A DNA stretch of 64,000 nucleotides, from positions 96,557,025 through 96,621,024 of the forward strand of contig NC_080423.1 in NCBI RefSeq assembly GCF_029873635.1, read 5' to 3'. A model generated the notes under the pieces. The model ran no database searches. It saw nothing but the letters and a program-made list of their open reading frames with translations, and was not told the DNA's origin. A program made the translations under genes and the position numbers. The DNA comes from Malania oleifera (Eukaryota; Streptophyta; Magnoliopsida; Santalales; Ximeniaceae). Within the stretch, counting starts at the first letter, position 1. The number at the start of each line of letters is the position of its first letter. Positions 15,253-28,440 of the stretch are shown here, piece after piece.

Positions 15253-17741
15253 TGTGATGACCCAAAAATATATATATATATATATATATATATGATTAAA
15301 GTACAATAATAATAAAATAATAAAAATAGTCAATAAGTTAATATCAATACAGAAGTGTTTTTCTGTAGGATCCTTGATTCCATGTTTGATGCCTAAGAAA
15401 GACCTTGTCTTAGCGAGTGCTCAGAGACCATTGCGGCTCAGTCGCTCCCTGGAGGTCGGCCTGGTCAAAATGGAATTTCATAGGATAAACAGGATAGACA
15501 CTATTTGTACACGTAAATAAGTATATATACATAAAATAGTGTTTTGAAAGATATAATTTGTCGAAATACATAATAAGATAATAATAATATAGGTATCATA
15601 TGTGGGGCCCACAAGACTATGTGGGGTCCACATGAGTCCCGGAGCCACAAGACACTGTTTATATACGTAAATAAGTACATAAAATAATGTTTTAACTGAT
15701 ATAATTTGTAGAAATATATGATAAAATAATAATAATATAGGTATCTTATGCAGGGCCCACAAGACTGTGTGGAGCCCACATGAGTCCCGAAGCCGTATGG
15801 AGGTTTTCACAAGTCTCAAAGCTATGTAGGATGCATTAAATCGTATAAGAGTTATTCGAGTTACGTAGGATCCATTCGGGTCTCGAAGTTGTGTGGGGCC
15901 CACAAGACCATGTGGGGCCCACATGAGTTTTTAAAATTTAAATTTAATTCTTGTTCAAAAATAAATAATAAAATAAATAAATACTAAAAGTAGTTTAAAA
16001 TTAATAACAATGATAATAATAATGATAATAATGATTAGAAAAAAAATAATAAAATAATAGAATAATTAATTAAGTTATTGATTAATTAATTAGGTAAGTA
16101 ATTAATTAAAAAAATTATTTAGTGGGAATGGTGGCAAGCACTCCCACATGGCCTCCATCCCTATCCCATACTCAACCCATACCTTGCCCATTCTTTAATT
16201 TTTAAAAAAATTATAATTTCACCAATCTCCCCACACTTTTATAAATTCCATTTCTTCCCCAAAATTTCCCTATAAATAGGGAGCTCTCAACCTTCATTTT
16301 TCACAACAATTTTCCAAGGAAGAGAAGGATTAGTGAGTGAAAGAATTTGAGGTGGAGAGAGAATTTTGAGTAAGTTCTCACTCACCCACTCTTTCCGATC
16401 TCATTGCTTAAAGATAGTTATTGTGTTCGTAGTACACGGTAAAAGAAGAAGGTAAGTAAATTTTGATTATGTTAGTTTCTTTTTATTTTAAATTCATACC
16501 CAAGTTTATTTTGTACGTAAATTTTAATTATGTTACTTAGTTCCACAAAATTTCCATGAGTTTATTTTTACGCATATTTAATTATACCAGTTCTATCTTT
16601 AATATACTTGCATCTATTTTTGGGTTAAGAAATGTTCCAATCCCCTCGGGTAAATTTTCAGCATTTCTTTCTATTCAAAAATAAAATTATATATATTTAT
16701 AACACAAAAATTGTGTGGCATGAGTTTATTTCTACGTTACATTTTTTATGTAAATATGAGTAAAGATGAGATTTTCACGATATTATTTTAAATTGCATAA
16801 AAGTTCAAAGTTCAAAGTTACAGATGCTCGGTACCGCAGCTTAAAGTTTATACGGATCAGAGTGCACCCACACTGTTTACAGAGTGGTTATTTATGTTAG
16901 TGGATTTCTCCTGAGTGCACACCTGGTTCCGGACCAGGACTTAATAAGGAAAATCTCACTTAAAGTTTACGTACGTTGATTTAGTTTGGTCGGCCAGCCA
17001 GCTAAGTCCAGTCTTCGGACCGCACAACCCAGTCATGGAGGTAAACATGACTTACGGTAAACAGGCCTAAGGGTGGGTTTTTATAATATATATTTATACA
17101 TATTTAATTACGTATACAAAGTTACTGATGATTTGAAGGAAAAGTGTAAGTTTATGTGAAAAGGATCATTTTGGTACTTAAATGACGATCTAAGGAAAAC
17201 GTATAAGGAAAAGTATATGTATGTTTATCATTAAATATTTTTACAGTTTTAAAGTTAAAAGTTTAATTTAGCAGTTATAGTATATGATTGTAAAAATTTA
17301 CTGTTGAAATTGATGACAAAAGTTTTATGCAGAAATTTTTAAATTTATGTTTATTCTAAAAGCAGTCTTGAAGTTATAGTATTAAATATTATTTTACGAA
17401 ATTCTTTAAAAGCTCATTTTGGCCACACACTAATAATAATCTTATTTACTTACTGAGCGTCGTCTCATCCCAATCATATTTTATTTCAGATAACTCTGAA
17501 GGACATGTCGGAAATCAGGCTTAGCAAGCATGCGGGTGGGGATTAGAAAAATAAAGATTAATTAGAAATATAGTATGATTTCAGATATTTACGTTTGTGT
17601 AATTTTCTTCTTTTGAAATAAGTGATTGTAACATGAATAATTAGCGCTCTGGTTTGAATAAAAATTAAGTTTATTTTGCTTCCGCTGTAAATCAGTAGTA
17701 AAAAGTTAATATCCCAGACCCCTCTGGGTCGGGGTGTTACA
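15253..17741 (+). mobile_element. Gypsy-like solo LTR, TSD TATTT
   Basis: Starts TGTGATGACCC and ends 'cggggtgttaca'. TATTT flanks it on both sides (15248-15252 and 17742-17746). 2489 bp with no internal region, so a solo LTR. 'tataaatagg' near 16271 is a likely TATA box. The second half shares blocks with the LTR at 1-4241. Confidence 0.9.
15496..15795 (+). repeat. Two-copy tandem duplication in the solo LTR
   Basis: Two diverged copies of about 155 bp, each running from an 'acgtaaataagta' stretch to 'cacatgagtcccg'. The GTGGGGCCCACAAGAC part appears a third time at about 15892-15926. Confidence 0.75.
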
Positions 17742-17746
17742 TATTT

Positions 17747-18143
17747 TATTTCTACATCAAAGTAATATTAAGAATGATTTTTGTTCTAATGTAGGTAAAA
17801 ATTATTAAATTATGTTCATTGACTTATTATATATTTACTTTTCTTTTTCACTTTCCTTAATAATCAAATATGAAATAGTATATTCCTTCATGTTTTTCTT
17901 TCGTTAATATTTTTTTAATTCCAAACAAGGCCTATGGGAATATCTATGCTCAAATTTCTCTCTACATCTTATCTTATTCCTAAAAATAGTTATTCTGCAA
18001 ACCATATATCACCTTATGAAATGCTTGTCGAAGAAATCACTTTTCCTGCTATCTTACTTTGAAATTGCACATTAAAATTTTTAAAATATAAGATTATGAT
18101 TTTTGTTCAACATAACGAGCATGACCGTTTATGAAACATCCAA
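17747..18143 (+). pseudogene. Spacer with a short Copia integrase relic
   Basis: At about 17960-18030 the plus strand can be read as S-Y-L-I-P, then NHISPYEMLV, which resembles the YLINR...SPYE(M/K)L segment late in Copia integrases. Frames are broken on both sides. Nothing else was recognised between the solo LTR and the next element. The assignment rests on about ten residues. Confidence 0.3.
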
Positions 18144-18148
18144 GTATT

Positions 18149-19976
18149 TGTTGATTTTTTTAGTCCGATCCTTGATTTTGATTATGATAAACCGTAAGTT
18201 ACTTATGTGTATATTCAGTGCTTAAAGCAAACTTAACACTTTAGCACACACATAAGAAAGAGATGGAAGTCAGGAGGGACATAAAGATCATATCATCTGA
18301 CGCATTTGAAGGAAGTTAAAAGAGCAAAGAAAATTAAAGACATTTAAATTTCATTTTTATTACATTTTGTTTTATAATTTGATCTATAATAATGCATTTG
18401 CATTCATGATGTGAATGACAAGCTCAGAACGACTATAGACAAAACTTAGGGACCAACAAATTTTTAGGAAAATCATTTAGGGTCAAAAACAACTTTATAA
18501 AGACTTCGGTCAATTGATTTTTGGGGTCAAATTGAGGGCTAAAATTGTACCTCTGAGTAGCCCCAGTCGACCAAACCATTCTGGTAATAACTAGCTTGGT
18601 CGACCAAATACATTGTTGGCTGAAAAGACTAAACTTTGGTCGATCGAATCCATGACATTGTAAAAGTCTTGGTCGACCAAACCGATCAAAAACAACTTTA
18701 TAAAGACTTCTCATGGTCGATCGTTCTAAAATGAACGTATCGTCCTTGGTCGACCAAACCAAAACGTGTCTAACCCCCAACTGTTTAGCCGACCGTTTGT
18801 GTAGTTCAAACTAGCCATGGTCCACCGAACCTTAGCCATGGTCGATCGAACCCCCGAAGGGTTCAAAATTGCCTCAAGACAATCGACCAAATCCGTAGTT
18901 CAAAATTGACACGGCCGACTGAACTTAGTAATATGGCCAACCGAATCTTGAATATGGTTGACCGAACCTCTCAGGTTGGCGAAATTTTTACTGTGATTAA
19001 ATAGGATTATTTTTCGTTAAACCTAATTAAATATTTCAAAAATACCCAATAAGTCCCTAACGATTAAATTTTTTGCAATATCATTAAAAAAAGTTCTCTT
19101 AAATTTTTTATACTCACACTCTCTTATTGCTCAAATTCTTCCAATCTTTTCAAAACATATTACTTATACTCTCTTACACTCCTTGTTTTAAAATCTTTGA
19201 AGAACTAAATTAAAAATTTATTTTAATTGTATTAAAATAAAAGTGTCGCTAAAAGCCTTCTTTTTTGTAATGTTCTTTTATGGAAGGAAATCAAACTAAT
19301 CATTTGAGAAAAGAAAGAAGATGAAATTGTTTCTAATAAAATGTCATCAATAGACAAGCCATTGCACACTAGAAAATCGACCTCAAATTTTTTTCTACCA
19401 TTGAAGCAAGCCTTTTTTTTTTTTGTTTTTTTTGTAATGAAATTCCAAGGTCTTTTAAAAGGAACTTGGGCTTTGCAAGCCAGGGTCTTCTTTCTCGAGC
19501 ATAAAGCTAGGGTTTCAGAACCTTAGCCATGGCAGCCTATAGCCGCCACAACTGGAACAAGTGCTGCTCCTCACATCCCCCACAGCTGCTGCTACATATG
19601 GTAGCTAGGTTTGTTTCAGCCAAGAAGAAGTCTCCTAACCCTAGTTTTCACTCGCACAGCAGATGTTGCTACCCTAACCCTAGTCTTCAGCCCCTACACA
19701 GCAATATACACAGAGCCTAACCCATGCTCTAGCCCCTACACGGCAGCCGTGCTACCATAATCCATCAACATACACACAGCCTAACCCTTACACAGTAGTT
19801 GGCTGCCCTAAACCATGCTCCGACCCCTATTCAAACCCCACCACCACTATTTGATGTAAACAACCAAAGCGTCCCTACATTTCCCCCATTCTCAAAAAGC
19901 CCAGAAAAAAAAAAAAAAAAGTGAAAAAGCAAAAACCTCCCACCCACCTCTTTTCTTCTATATATACATTTTTTGA

Positions 19977-20014
<38 letters not shown>

Positions 20015-21150
20015 TTAGGCCTTTATTTTCTTCATCCAAAACTTATACTCTCACTTGTTCTTTGTTTGTGAAAACTTATTTTTAAGAGTTAACTTCTTAG
20101 ATCTATCATATATTTTATTATTTAGGCATTTATTTTCTTCATCCAAAGCTTATACTCTCACTTGTTCTTTGTTTGTGAAAACTTATTTTTAAGAGTTAAC
20201 TTCTTGGATCTATCATATGTTTTATTGATAAATATTATTGGGAGAAATTTTATATTAGTTATTTTTGAAAGACTTGAGCACATATAATTTGTGTTAGGAT
20301 AGTCTTATTGCAATCGTGCTTACACTCACACATACTATTTTTGCAAGTTCATTTATAAGCAAAAATCCTAGATTCTCCTGCACTTTATTTGGGAAAAACA
20401 TTTTTGGAGAAATATTTTGTTAGGGTTTAAATCCTTGAGCATCCATCATATACATTTTTATTTAAGGATTATTTTAGTGAGATAATCACCATACTCACAT
20501 TGAGCTTCATTTCATATCATACGTGAGGGCATTGTGCATATTGTGTACACATCTGCTTAGTATAGAAGCATTCATTGTTGTACGAAAAATATTTCATTTG
20601 AATATTATTGTATTCCCGACAAGTGGTCGGAAGAGGGAGATTAGCCTTGTGAATAGTCCCGAATTGCTTAGACTCGGTTAGGTGAGTACCGAACTGGTTT
20701 AAACCTAGTTAGGAGAACTAAGTGCACCATCCTGGTAAGGTGTTGTAAACGATTTCGCTCCACCAGCAAGTGAGCAACTTAGTGGAATTCTCTTGCTTGT
20801 GAGCTTGAGGCGGGGACGTGGGCAGTATTGGCCGAACTCCGATAACATAATTTGTGTCGGCTCTCTATTTAATTTCCACACTTTCAATTCCGCACATGTA
20901 TGCTAGTACTTGAACTGATGTGAATGTACTAATTGTTTTAAATATTTGCATACATACTTATTTGGGGTATACTGAGCTTGCTATATTTGTCTTCATCATT
21001 TGCTCAGTTTTATATTAGTGAGTAATTGGCATTCGCTTAGAAAGACCCTAAGTTGCAAAATACTAGCTGAGGATTTAACCTAGGTAGAAAGTTTAAATAC
21101 CCAATTCATCCCCCCCCCCCCCCTTTCTTGGAAATACACCAATTCCAACA
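18149..21150 (+). repeat. 5' LTR of SIRE-like element 1, with an 0.8-kb insertion
   Basis: 3002 bp, against 2167 bp for its partner at 29692. The excess is the foreign segment at about 19205-20018 plus a 107-bp tandem duplication (20014 and 20121) absent from the 3' LTR. The part at about 18550-18980 carries around 13 spaced copies of a GGTCGACCAAACC-like palindrome. Confidence 0.85.
19205..20018 (+). repeat. Foreign segment inside the LTR, shared with 5867-6657
   Basis: The LTR pair diverges after 'tttgaaga' (about 19204) and rejoins at 'tttattttcttc' (about 20020). The inserted part begins with a mutated CACTA tip ('ttttttgtaatg' where the 5.9-kb copy has 'ttttttgtagtg'), follows the flank of that copy to 'cacccacctctt', and ends in (TA)n. 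Confidence 0.75.
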
Positions 21151-21152
21151 AT

Positions 21153-21164
21153 TGGTATCAGAGC
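21153..21164 (+). promoter_or_regulatory. Primer-binding site, tRNA-iMet type
   Basis: TGGTATCAGAGC lies two bases after the LTR end 'ttccaaca'. This is the usual plant Copia primer site. The same site recurs at 24266 after the duplicated LTR end. Confidence 0.8.
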
Positions 21165-21319
21165 CTCTTGCACTAAACTTAAACGTCTTTGTAAAAGATC
21201 TCAATGACTCACATTGGTGTATCCCCACTCAGCGAGGGTCAGTCACCTTCTAGCCCTCCATTGTTTTGTGGTATTAACTATACCCACTTGAAAATTTGAA
21301 TAAGCATTTTTATGAAATC

Positions 21320-21688
21320 TGATGGGTGGAGAGGAACACTCAGTCACTGGTTGTGACTGAAACTCAATGAGGATAAATTCAAGAACAATTTATTTTAATC
21401 AGAAACAATACACAGAGGAAGCAACTCTCATTTCTTTCTCTCTCACTGGCTTTACACTCTCAACACACCACACTTACAATGCACACACACTCACCTATTT
21501 ATAGCAATTACAGAAACCAAATAATCAACAATGGTGGGAATTTAAACTTCAACGATTGTGGCTGGTTTGGTAAGGTTGGTGGCCAAATCTTGCTTAACTT
21601 CAATGGAGGTGGGCTGCCGGTTGATGAAGCTGCTGCAGTCAAATTTTTGCTGCCACTGTCCCACTGTTCTCAAGTTTAATCTTCAACA
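21320..21688 (-). repeat. 3' LTR of a truncated minus-strand Copia
   Basis: On the minus strand it begins TGTTGAAGATT after a purine tract (TTTAAGGGGGGA) and ends CCACCCATCA. It was inserted after 'gaaatc' in the start of the SIRE-like internal region; the uninterrupted site is visible at 24430-24440. 369 bp. Confidence 0.75.
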
Positions 21689-22995
21689 TCCCCCCTTAAA
21701 CTTGACTCTCCTAACTTTGTCATTCCGAGCATTGTCTTCAATCTTGCAAAAATATCATGCCTGAGTGGTTTTGTGAAAATGTCAGCAATCTGATCATACG
21801 TTCTGCAAGATATCAATTACACTTCTTTATTTTTGACATGCTCCCTGATAAAATGATACCGAGTATCAATATGTTTGCTTCTTTCATGATAAATTGGATT
21901 TTTCGCAAGGGCAATCGTTGATCGATTGTCTATGTAGACTTCTGTGGGGTTATCTTGAAGAAATCCCAGATACTTCATTACATTCCTAATCCATATACCA
22001 TGACAAACAGCTGAACTAGCAGCAACATACTCAGCTTCACATGATGATAGCGTTATGATGGGTTGCTTCTTCGAAGACCATGTAAACGATGTATCTCCCA
22101 TAAAAAATGTGAATCCCGTCGTACTTTTTCTTTCATCAAGATCTCTTCCCCAATCGCTATCTGAATAGCCGATAAGTTTGCAATCACCTCTTGATGAATA
22201 AAACATACCATCGGTGATGGTACCCTTGACATATCGGAGTATCCTTTTCACTGCATTCAGGTGGGACTGGTCAGGAGTCTCCATGTACCTGCTAACAAGT
22301 CCAACTCCATAGAGTATATCTGGTCTGGTACACGTCAAATACCTTAAGCTTCCAACCAGACTCTTAAAATATGTGGGGTCAACATCTCCTTGCTCATTCT
22401 TTCTCAACTCCAATCCTGTTTCTACTGGAGTTGTCACTGGGTTGCATTTGTCCATCCCAAACTTCTTCAATACTTCTTTTGCATAGTGGCTCTGGGAGAT
22501 GAAAATTCCTTTCTCGCTTTGCACGACTTCTATGCTAAGGAAGTGAGCCATCTGGCCAATATCCGTCATTTCAAATTCTTTGACCATGCTCCTCTTGAAA
22601 ACGGCAAACATCTCTAGATTGTTGCCGGTGAAGATCAGATCATCAACATATAGGCAAGCTATCAGCATGCTTCCATTTGTCTCCATCTTTATGTATAGCG
22701 CATGCTCGTAGGGACACTTCTCAAATCCATTCTTCTGGAAGTAGTTGTCAATCCTCATGTTCCACGCACGAGGTGCCTGCTTCAAGCCATAGAGTGCTTT
22801 CTTCAACTTGCACACTCTATCTTCTTTGCCCTTCTTTACATATCCAGGTAGTTGATCGATATAAATCTCTTCTTCCAGAAAACCGTTCAGAAAAGCTGAT
22901 TTCACGTCCAACTGGTAAATCTTCCATCCATTTTGTGCTGAAAGTGAAATAAGTAATCTGATGGTTTCAAGTCTAGCAACCGGGGCAAAGATTTC
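21676..22995 (-). pseudogene. Copia pol fragment: reverse transcriptase and RNase H
   Basis: Reading down from 22995: a GEIFAPVARLETIR start of the reverse transcriptase, LDVKSAFLNG, LKKALYGLKQAPRAW, an intact LYVDDLIFTG catalytic motif, the TRPDI connection, then RNase H with YSDSDW, LSSCEAEYVAA and HIDTRYHFIREHVKNKEV. A single stop codon at about 21817 interrupts the end, after which CRTYDQIADIFTKPL continues in frame to the LTR. The upstream side (gag, protease, integrase and the first part of RT) is cut off at 22995, where it joins an LTR copy. The long open frame (over 390 codons) suggests a fairly recent insertion. Confidence 0.9.
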
Positions 22996-23087
22996 CCCAT
23001 TCTCAAAAAGCCCAGAAAAAAAAAAAAAAAAACAAAGTGAAAAAGCAAAAACCTCCCACCCACCTCTTTTCTTCTATATATAAATTT

Positions 23088-23131
<44 letters not shown>

Positions 23132-24263
23132 GGCATTTATTTTCTTCATCCAAAACTTATACTCTCACTTGTTCTTTGTTTGTGAAAACTTATTTTTAAG
23201 AGTTAACTTCTTGGATCTATCATATATTTTATTATTTAAGCATTTATTTTCTTCATCCAAAGCTTATACTCTCACTTGTTCTTTGTTTGTGAAAACTTAA
23301 TTTTAAGAGTTAACTTCTTGGATCTATCATATATTTTATAGATAAATATTATTGGGAGAAATTTTATATTAGTTATTTTTAAAAGATTTGAGCGCATATA
23401 ATTTGTGTTAGGATAGTCTTATTGCAATCGTGCTTACACTCACACATACTATTTTTGCAAGTTCATTTATAAGCAAAAATCCTAGATTCTCCTGTACTTT
23501 ATTTGGGAAAAACATTTTTGGAGAAATATTTTGTTAGGGTTTAAATCCTTGAGTATCCATCATATATATTTTTATTTAAGGATTATTTTAGTGAGAAAAT
23601 CACCATACTCACATTGAACTTCATTTCATATCATACGTGAGGGCATTGTGCATATTGTGTACACATCTGCTTAGTATAGAAGCATTCATTGTTGTACGAA
23701 AAATATTTCATTTGAATATTATTGTATTCTCGACAGGTGGTCGGAAGAGGGAGATTAGCCCTGTGAATAGTCCCGAATTGCTCAGACTCAGTTAGGTGAG
23801 TACCAGACTAGTTCAAACCTAGTTAGGAGAACTAAGTGCACCATCCTGGTACGGTGTTGTAAACGATTTCGCTCCACCCGCAAGTGAGCAACTTAGTGGA
23901 ATTCTCTTACTTGTGAGCTTGAGGTGGGGACGTAGGTAGTATTGGCCGAACTCCGATAACATAATTTGTGTCGGCTCTCTATTTAATTTCCACACTTTCA
24001 ATTCCGCACATGTATGCTAGTACTTGAATTGATGTGAATGTATTAATTGCTTTAAATATTTGCATACATACTTATTTGGGGTATACTGAGCTTGCTAAAT
24101 TTGTCTTCATCATTTGCTCAGTTTTATATTAGTGAGTAATTGGCATTCGCTTAGAAAGACCCTAGGTTGCAAAATACTGGCTGAGGATTTAACCTAGGTA
24201 GAAAGTTTTAAATACCCAATTCATCGCCCCCCCCCCCTTCTTGGAAATAGACCAATTCCAACA
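22991..24263 (+). repeat. Second copy of the SIRE-like LTR end
   Basis: It duplicates 19879-21150, including the tail of the foreign segment, the (TA)n run and the 107-bp internal duplication not found in the 3' LTR, and continues through a second PBS (24266) into internal sequence. It is therefore derived from the 5' LTR. It begins in 'atttcccc', shared by the Copia RT and the LTR segment. Confidence 0.85.
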
Positions 24264-24429
24264 ATTGGTATCAGAGCCTCGTTGCACTAAACTTAAATGT
24301 CTTTGTAAAAGATCCCAATGACTCACATTGGTGTATCCCCATTCGGTGAGGGTCAGTCACCTTCTAGCCCTCCATTATTTTGTGGTATTAACTATACACA
24401 CTTGAAAATTCGAATAAGCGTTTTTATGA

Positions 24430-25405
24430 AATCTATGAATTGGAGGGTCCGATAGGTGACTGTTAAGGGAATTCACATGCCTTTGAATGAAAATGATATT
24501 ATTTTAATGCATGCAAATTCTCATGCCATGGATTTATTGTATTGCACTTTAAATTCTAATATTTTGCTTGAGATTATGGCATGTGCAAGTGCGAAGGAAA
24601 TTTGGGATGAACTCGAAAGGTAAATGATAGGGCAATTGCATTAACTGACAGAGAGGTATATGATCATATCTCAGCCTCTATAGATGATTCTGTTGCTGAA
24701 TTTTGTGATATATTATATGCTGAATCATCTAATGAATATAATCATAGTTCTGTTGATAATGCATGTGATGATTCTTATGAAAAATCTTATGATATAACTT
24801 ATGATGAATGATCTATTGTTTCTGATGATATTACTGCATGCAATGATTCATTTGTTAATGATTATAATAATTCCTATGACGAATCATGTGCTGAATTGAT
24901 AAATGAAAGCATGCCTTCATGTGAAAAACTGGAAAATGCTTTATCGAAAATTGATAAATTTCTAGTTAGGATGTCTAATCATAAAATCTTCCTAAAAAAT
25001 GAAAATCAAAAGGTGGAAAAACAATTAAATGAATTAAAAGAATATCGTGCCACTCTAGAGAAGAAAAAGATTAAGAAAATATTGAAAATTATCTGTCTAG
25101 AATAAGAAATATAAGATGATAAATCCTTAGGACTTAAAAATAAAATTATTTTCAAAAAGGATTCAGGTTGTTTGCATAAAACCCATAGTCTGGCCTCATC
25201 GAGCAAAAATAGGACAAATAAGCATTGCCCTTCACGAAAATCCAAAATTTGCTTATGTTGAAAAATGAAATGGCACATTCAGTTTACTTGTCCATCTAGA
25301 AGTGTCAAAGGCTTAGATAAGGAGATGGCGTGGGTAGATATGAAAGCAAACCGCGTAGGACTTGAGGAAGATCAGTGGGATCAAATAAGAATTAGATATT
25401 CGTTT
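24430..25405 (+). pseudogene. Decayed SIRE-like gag
   Basis: Broken frames follow the PBS. 24595-24625 reads like the EIWDELE segment of Copia gag. 24896-25105 is a 69-codon Lys/Glu-rich coiled-coil piece (SCEKLENALSKIDKF), matching the SYEKLQNDLFKV region of the gag at 38154. A damaged zinc knuckle (reading WHIQFTCPS) lies near 25275, followed by 'cgtgggtagatatg'. Many stops; not translatable. Confidence 0.65.
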
Positions 25406-26462
25406 TAATTTCTTCCTTAGCTCCTAGGTTTAGGGGGTAGTGATGATCAAAAGGTTAGAAAGTGGTCTATGCTTAAAATATCAAATCTTAGTATTTGCAT
25501 TCACTATATAATATTATTTTACTAAGAACCATTAGAGAATCACGCCAATGTGGAAATGCATGTAAGATATCCAATATGAACTTAATGCATCTATATCACA
25601 ATAATTGGGTAAAATATGAAAACATTGGCTATAGCATACACACCCACTTCCAATTGGACAGGGCATTCTTGGCTGGTATATAATGCTTAATGCTTATCCC
25701 ATGTCTCTATGACAATCTAAAGTTAAGCATATTTTTGTCCATTAAACAAACTTGAGCTTTAAGGAATCCTATCGTATACACGAGTGATATAAATTGAAAG
25801 TCATTTGAACGTGGGCCTCTCACGAATTGAGATTCACAAGAAAAGAGGCTATATAGGCTTTATACATTGAAATAGTATTGATTGTAACTTTTTAGTCCGT
25901 TAAAGCCTATGCATTCAGGGCCAAGACCAAACCACTGAAAATCTTAAAAATCTTGCCTGATGGAATTCAAAAATAGAGAAAAGGCATAAAATGAATTAGT
26001 GCATAGCTCAAGGGGAGCATTTTTATTTCATGCCTATATACTTTGAATGCTCTCATGATATTTATATTCATATGCCCTTATGATAAATGCATTGCAAATT
26101 ACTATCCATAACATGCTGATTGGTTAAATATCTTTGATGGATAGCTTTATTTTATGAACTATTGATTACTACTGGATTGCATGCTCGTATTGAAAGTTTC
26201 CTGCATGGCGAATGCAGTGATGTGAATTGCATGCTGGTACTAGAATTTTAGGTTGTTGCATACTTTATATGAATATTTTGTTGAGAACAACCATCTATTA
26301 GGTACAGGTTTTATGGGAAAATGTCTGATTTACAGACGGCATGTTGCCGAAATTTTGACAGGAATTTTCCCAAAATAAAATCTTGTTCATAGATGATTAT
26401 GATAAAATTAATGTTAAAATATTTTTGAAATGATAAGTGAAAAATTGAAAATTTTGAATTTC
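25406..26462. other. Noncoding internal part of SIRE-like element 1
   Basis: AT-rich sequence with no recognisable pol domain. The space where protease, integrase and reverse transcriptase should be is absent. Ends at the LINE target site. Confidence 0.6.
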
Positions 26463-26480
26463 ATCCTTACATAATCATCA

Positions 26481-28422
26481 TATGGCTAAGGCTTATGACA
26501 AAGTGAATTAGAATTTTCTTTTGAAGGTTCTTAAGGCTTTTGGTTTCTCTGAGAGGTTTTGCAAGCTCATAAAAAATTGTGTGGAGTCCCCATAGTTTTC
26601 TGTCTTGATGAACAGAACCTTTAAAGGGTTTTTTCAATCTACGAGAGGCTTGCGGCAAGGAGATCCACTCTCTCCTTATTTATTCATCATAATAGAGGAG
26701 GTTTGGACAAGGTTGCTTAGGAAAGCTATGAGACTGGTCAGATTGGTCAATTTAATCATCAAATTGGGGCCCCATTGTTTTCGCATTTGCTATATGCGGA
26801 TGATATTCTTATTTTTTGCGAATGGTGGGAAGAGGTCTATTAGAAATTTAGTTTACACTCTATAAATGTATGAGAAGTGGTCGGGTCAAAAAATTAGTAA
26901 GACAAAGTTAGCGTTATTCCTTTCGAAATACATCACTTCTACTCGAAAGCATGGTTTATTGAGAATCACGGGTTTCATGGAAGGTAAATTTACAGTTACA
27001 TATTTGGGTGCGCCTTTGGTGTCTAGAAAATTGTCTTCCAAGACATTGAAGCCTCTTGTGGAGAAGATTAGAAAGAAAATTGCAGGATGAAAATCTAAGT
27101 TGTTCTCACAAGGTGGAAGATTGATTTTATTAAGACATATGTTGTCTAGCATGCCTATTCATTTGATGTCTGTTATTAAGGTTTCGCAGGTCACATATTC
27201 TCGCATTAACTCTCTTCTTTCTAATTTTTTATAGGAAAAGGTGAAAGATAAAAGGAAGATTCATTGGCACTCTTGGGGGAAATTTTGTAAACCTACCTCA
27301 GAAGGGGGTTTGGGCTTGAGAGATCTTAAGGAAGTTCAGAAATCTCTTCTCATGAAATTTGCCTTAAGATTGCTCACCTCTAACAATCTATGGGCAGGTT
27401 TTTTCAGGACTAAATATTGCAAAAATGATCATTTATTAATAAGGAAGAGGAGACCAAATGACTCTCGGTTCTGGAAATCAATTATAGCCATCATTCCAGA
27501 AGTTATAGATAATGTTAAAATTTTGGTGAGAGGTGGGAACTCTTCTTTTTGGTTCGACAGGTAGTTGTCATCAGGCCTGTTATTTGTGAGCACTGAGGAT
27601 ATTTTTAACAAGAAACTATGTATTAAGGATTGCTGGCTGAATAATAATTGAAACACTGATTTAGTACTGGAATTGGTTGGTGCCAATAAAATAATGGAAA
27701 TTCTGCACCAGGTGCCGGCTAGTAAAAGTGGGCAGGATATTTTTGTCTAAAAGCTTGCACTGGACGGTAATTTTTCTACAAAAATGGCTTGGGAGGCAGT
27801 GAGGAGCAGAAGTGATAATTTTGTATGGAATGACTGGTTTTGGCATTCTTTATTGCCCAGAAGAATCTTAATGTGTTCATGAAGAGCCTGGTTTAGATGC
27901 TTGGTTGTAGATGATAGAATTCAAACCAAAGGAATATCGATGGCTTTGGTTTGTGATTGGTGCGTTCAAAGAAGTCAGGAAAACATTGATCATATTCTTT
28001 CTTTAGGTGAGGTGGCTTCAGAGGTTTGGCGTCGGGCTAGTGCGGCTAATTTTTTTGCTAAAGAAGGAGAAATAGGAAATAATGTAATCTACGAAGAACA
28101 ACACCTTCTACCACGTTATCTGAAAGGTATTCTTCGGATGGATAGGTGGGGTCTCGTTTCCCTTTGTCGTTAGTTCATCTCTAGAGTTTCGTTTGGTGTA
28201 TTTTGATTTGATTTTGATTGTGTTTATGTTTTTATCTTCTTTGTTAGTTTTGTTTAATTTTGTTTGTCCTAACTTGGTTGGTTGCTGGTGTTGTTTTTTT
28301 TGGGAGGATTTTTCTATAATCTACCTTTTGCTTATCTTGTAACCATGATATTCCTCCGTCAAAAGTGAGGGTATATTAATAAATAAATGGAGGTGCCGCC
28401 CTCTTTTAGTAAAAATAAAAAA
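26481..28422 (+). mobile_element. 5'-truncated LINE with 18-bp TSD and internal deletion
   Basis: The target duplication ATCCTTACATAATCATCA is exact at 26463-26480 and 28423-28440, with a short A-rich tail before the right copy. The element starts inside the reverse transcriptase (MAKAYDKVN). [15 protein letters not shown] is at about 26650 and [10 protein letters not shown] at about 26787, in different frames, so it is frameshifted. The RT C-terminal part (KIHWHSWGKFCKP, GGLGLRDL), a zinc-binding piece (CDWCVQRSQENIDHI) and the end of the RNase H follow. About 700 bp between 'gctagtg' and 'cggctaat' (near 28043), covering most of the RNase H, is missing relative to the copy at 32667-34437. 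Confidence 0.9.
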
Positions 28423-28440
28423 ATCCTTACATAATCATCA

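Noticed and set aside
19529..19720. 63-codon frame starting at 'gccatggcagcc' as a host gene
   Set aside because: The related copy at 6234 has an early stop, no domain is recognised, and it sits inside a segment inserted in an LTR.
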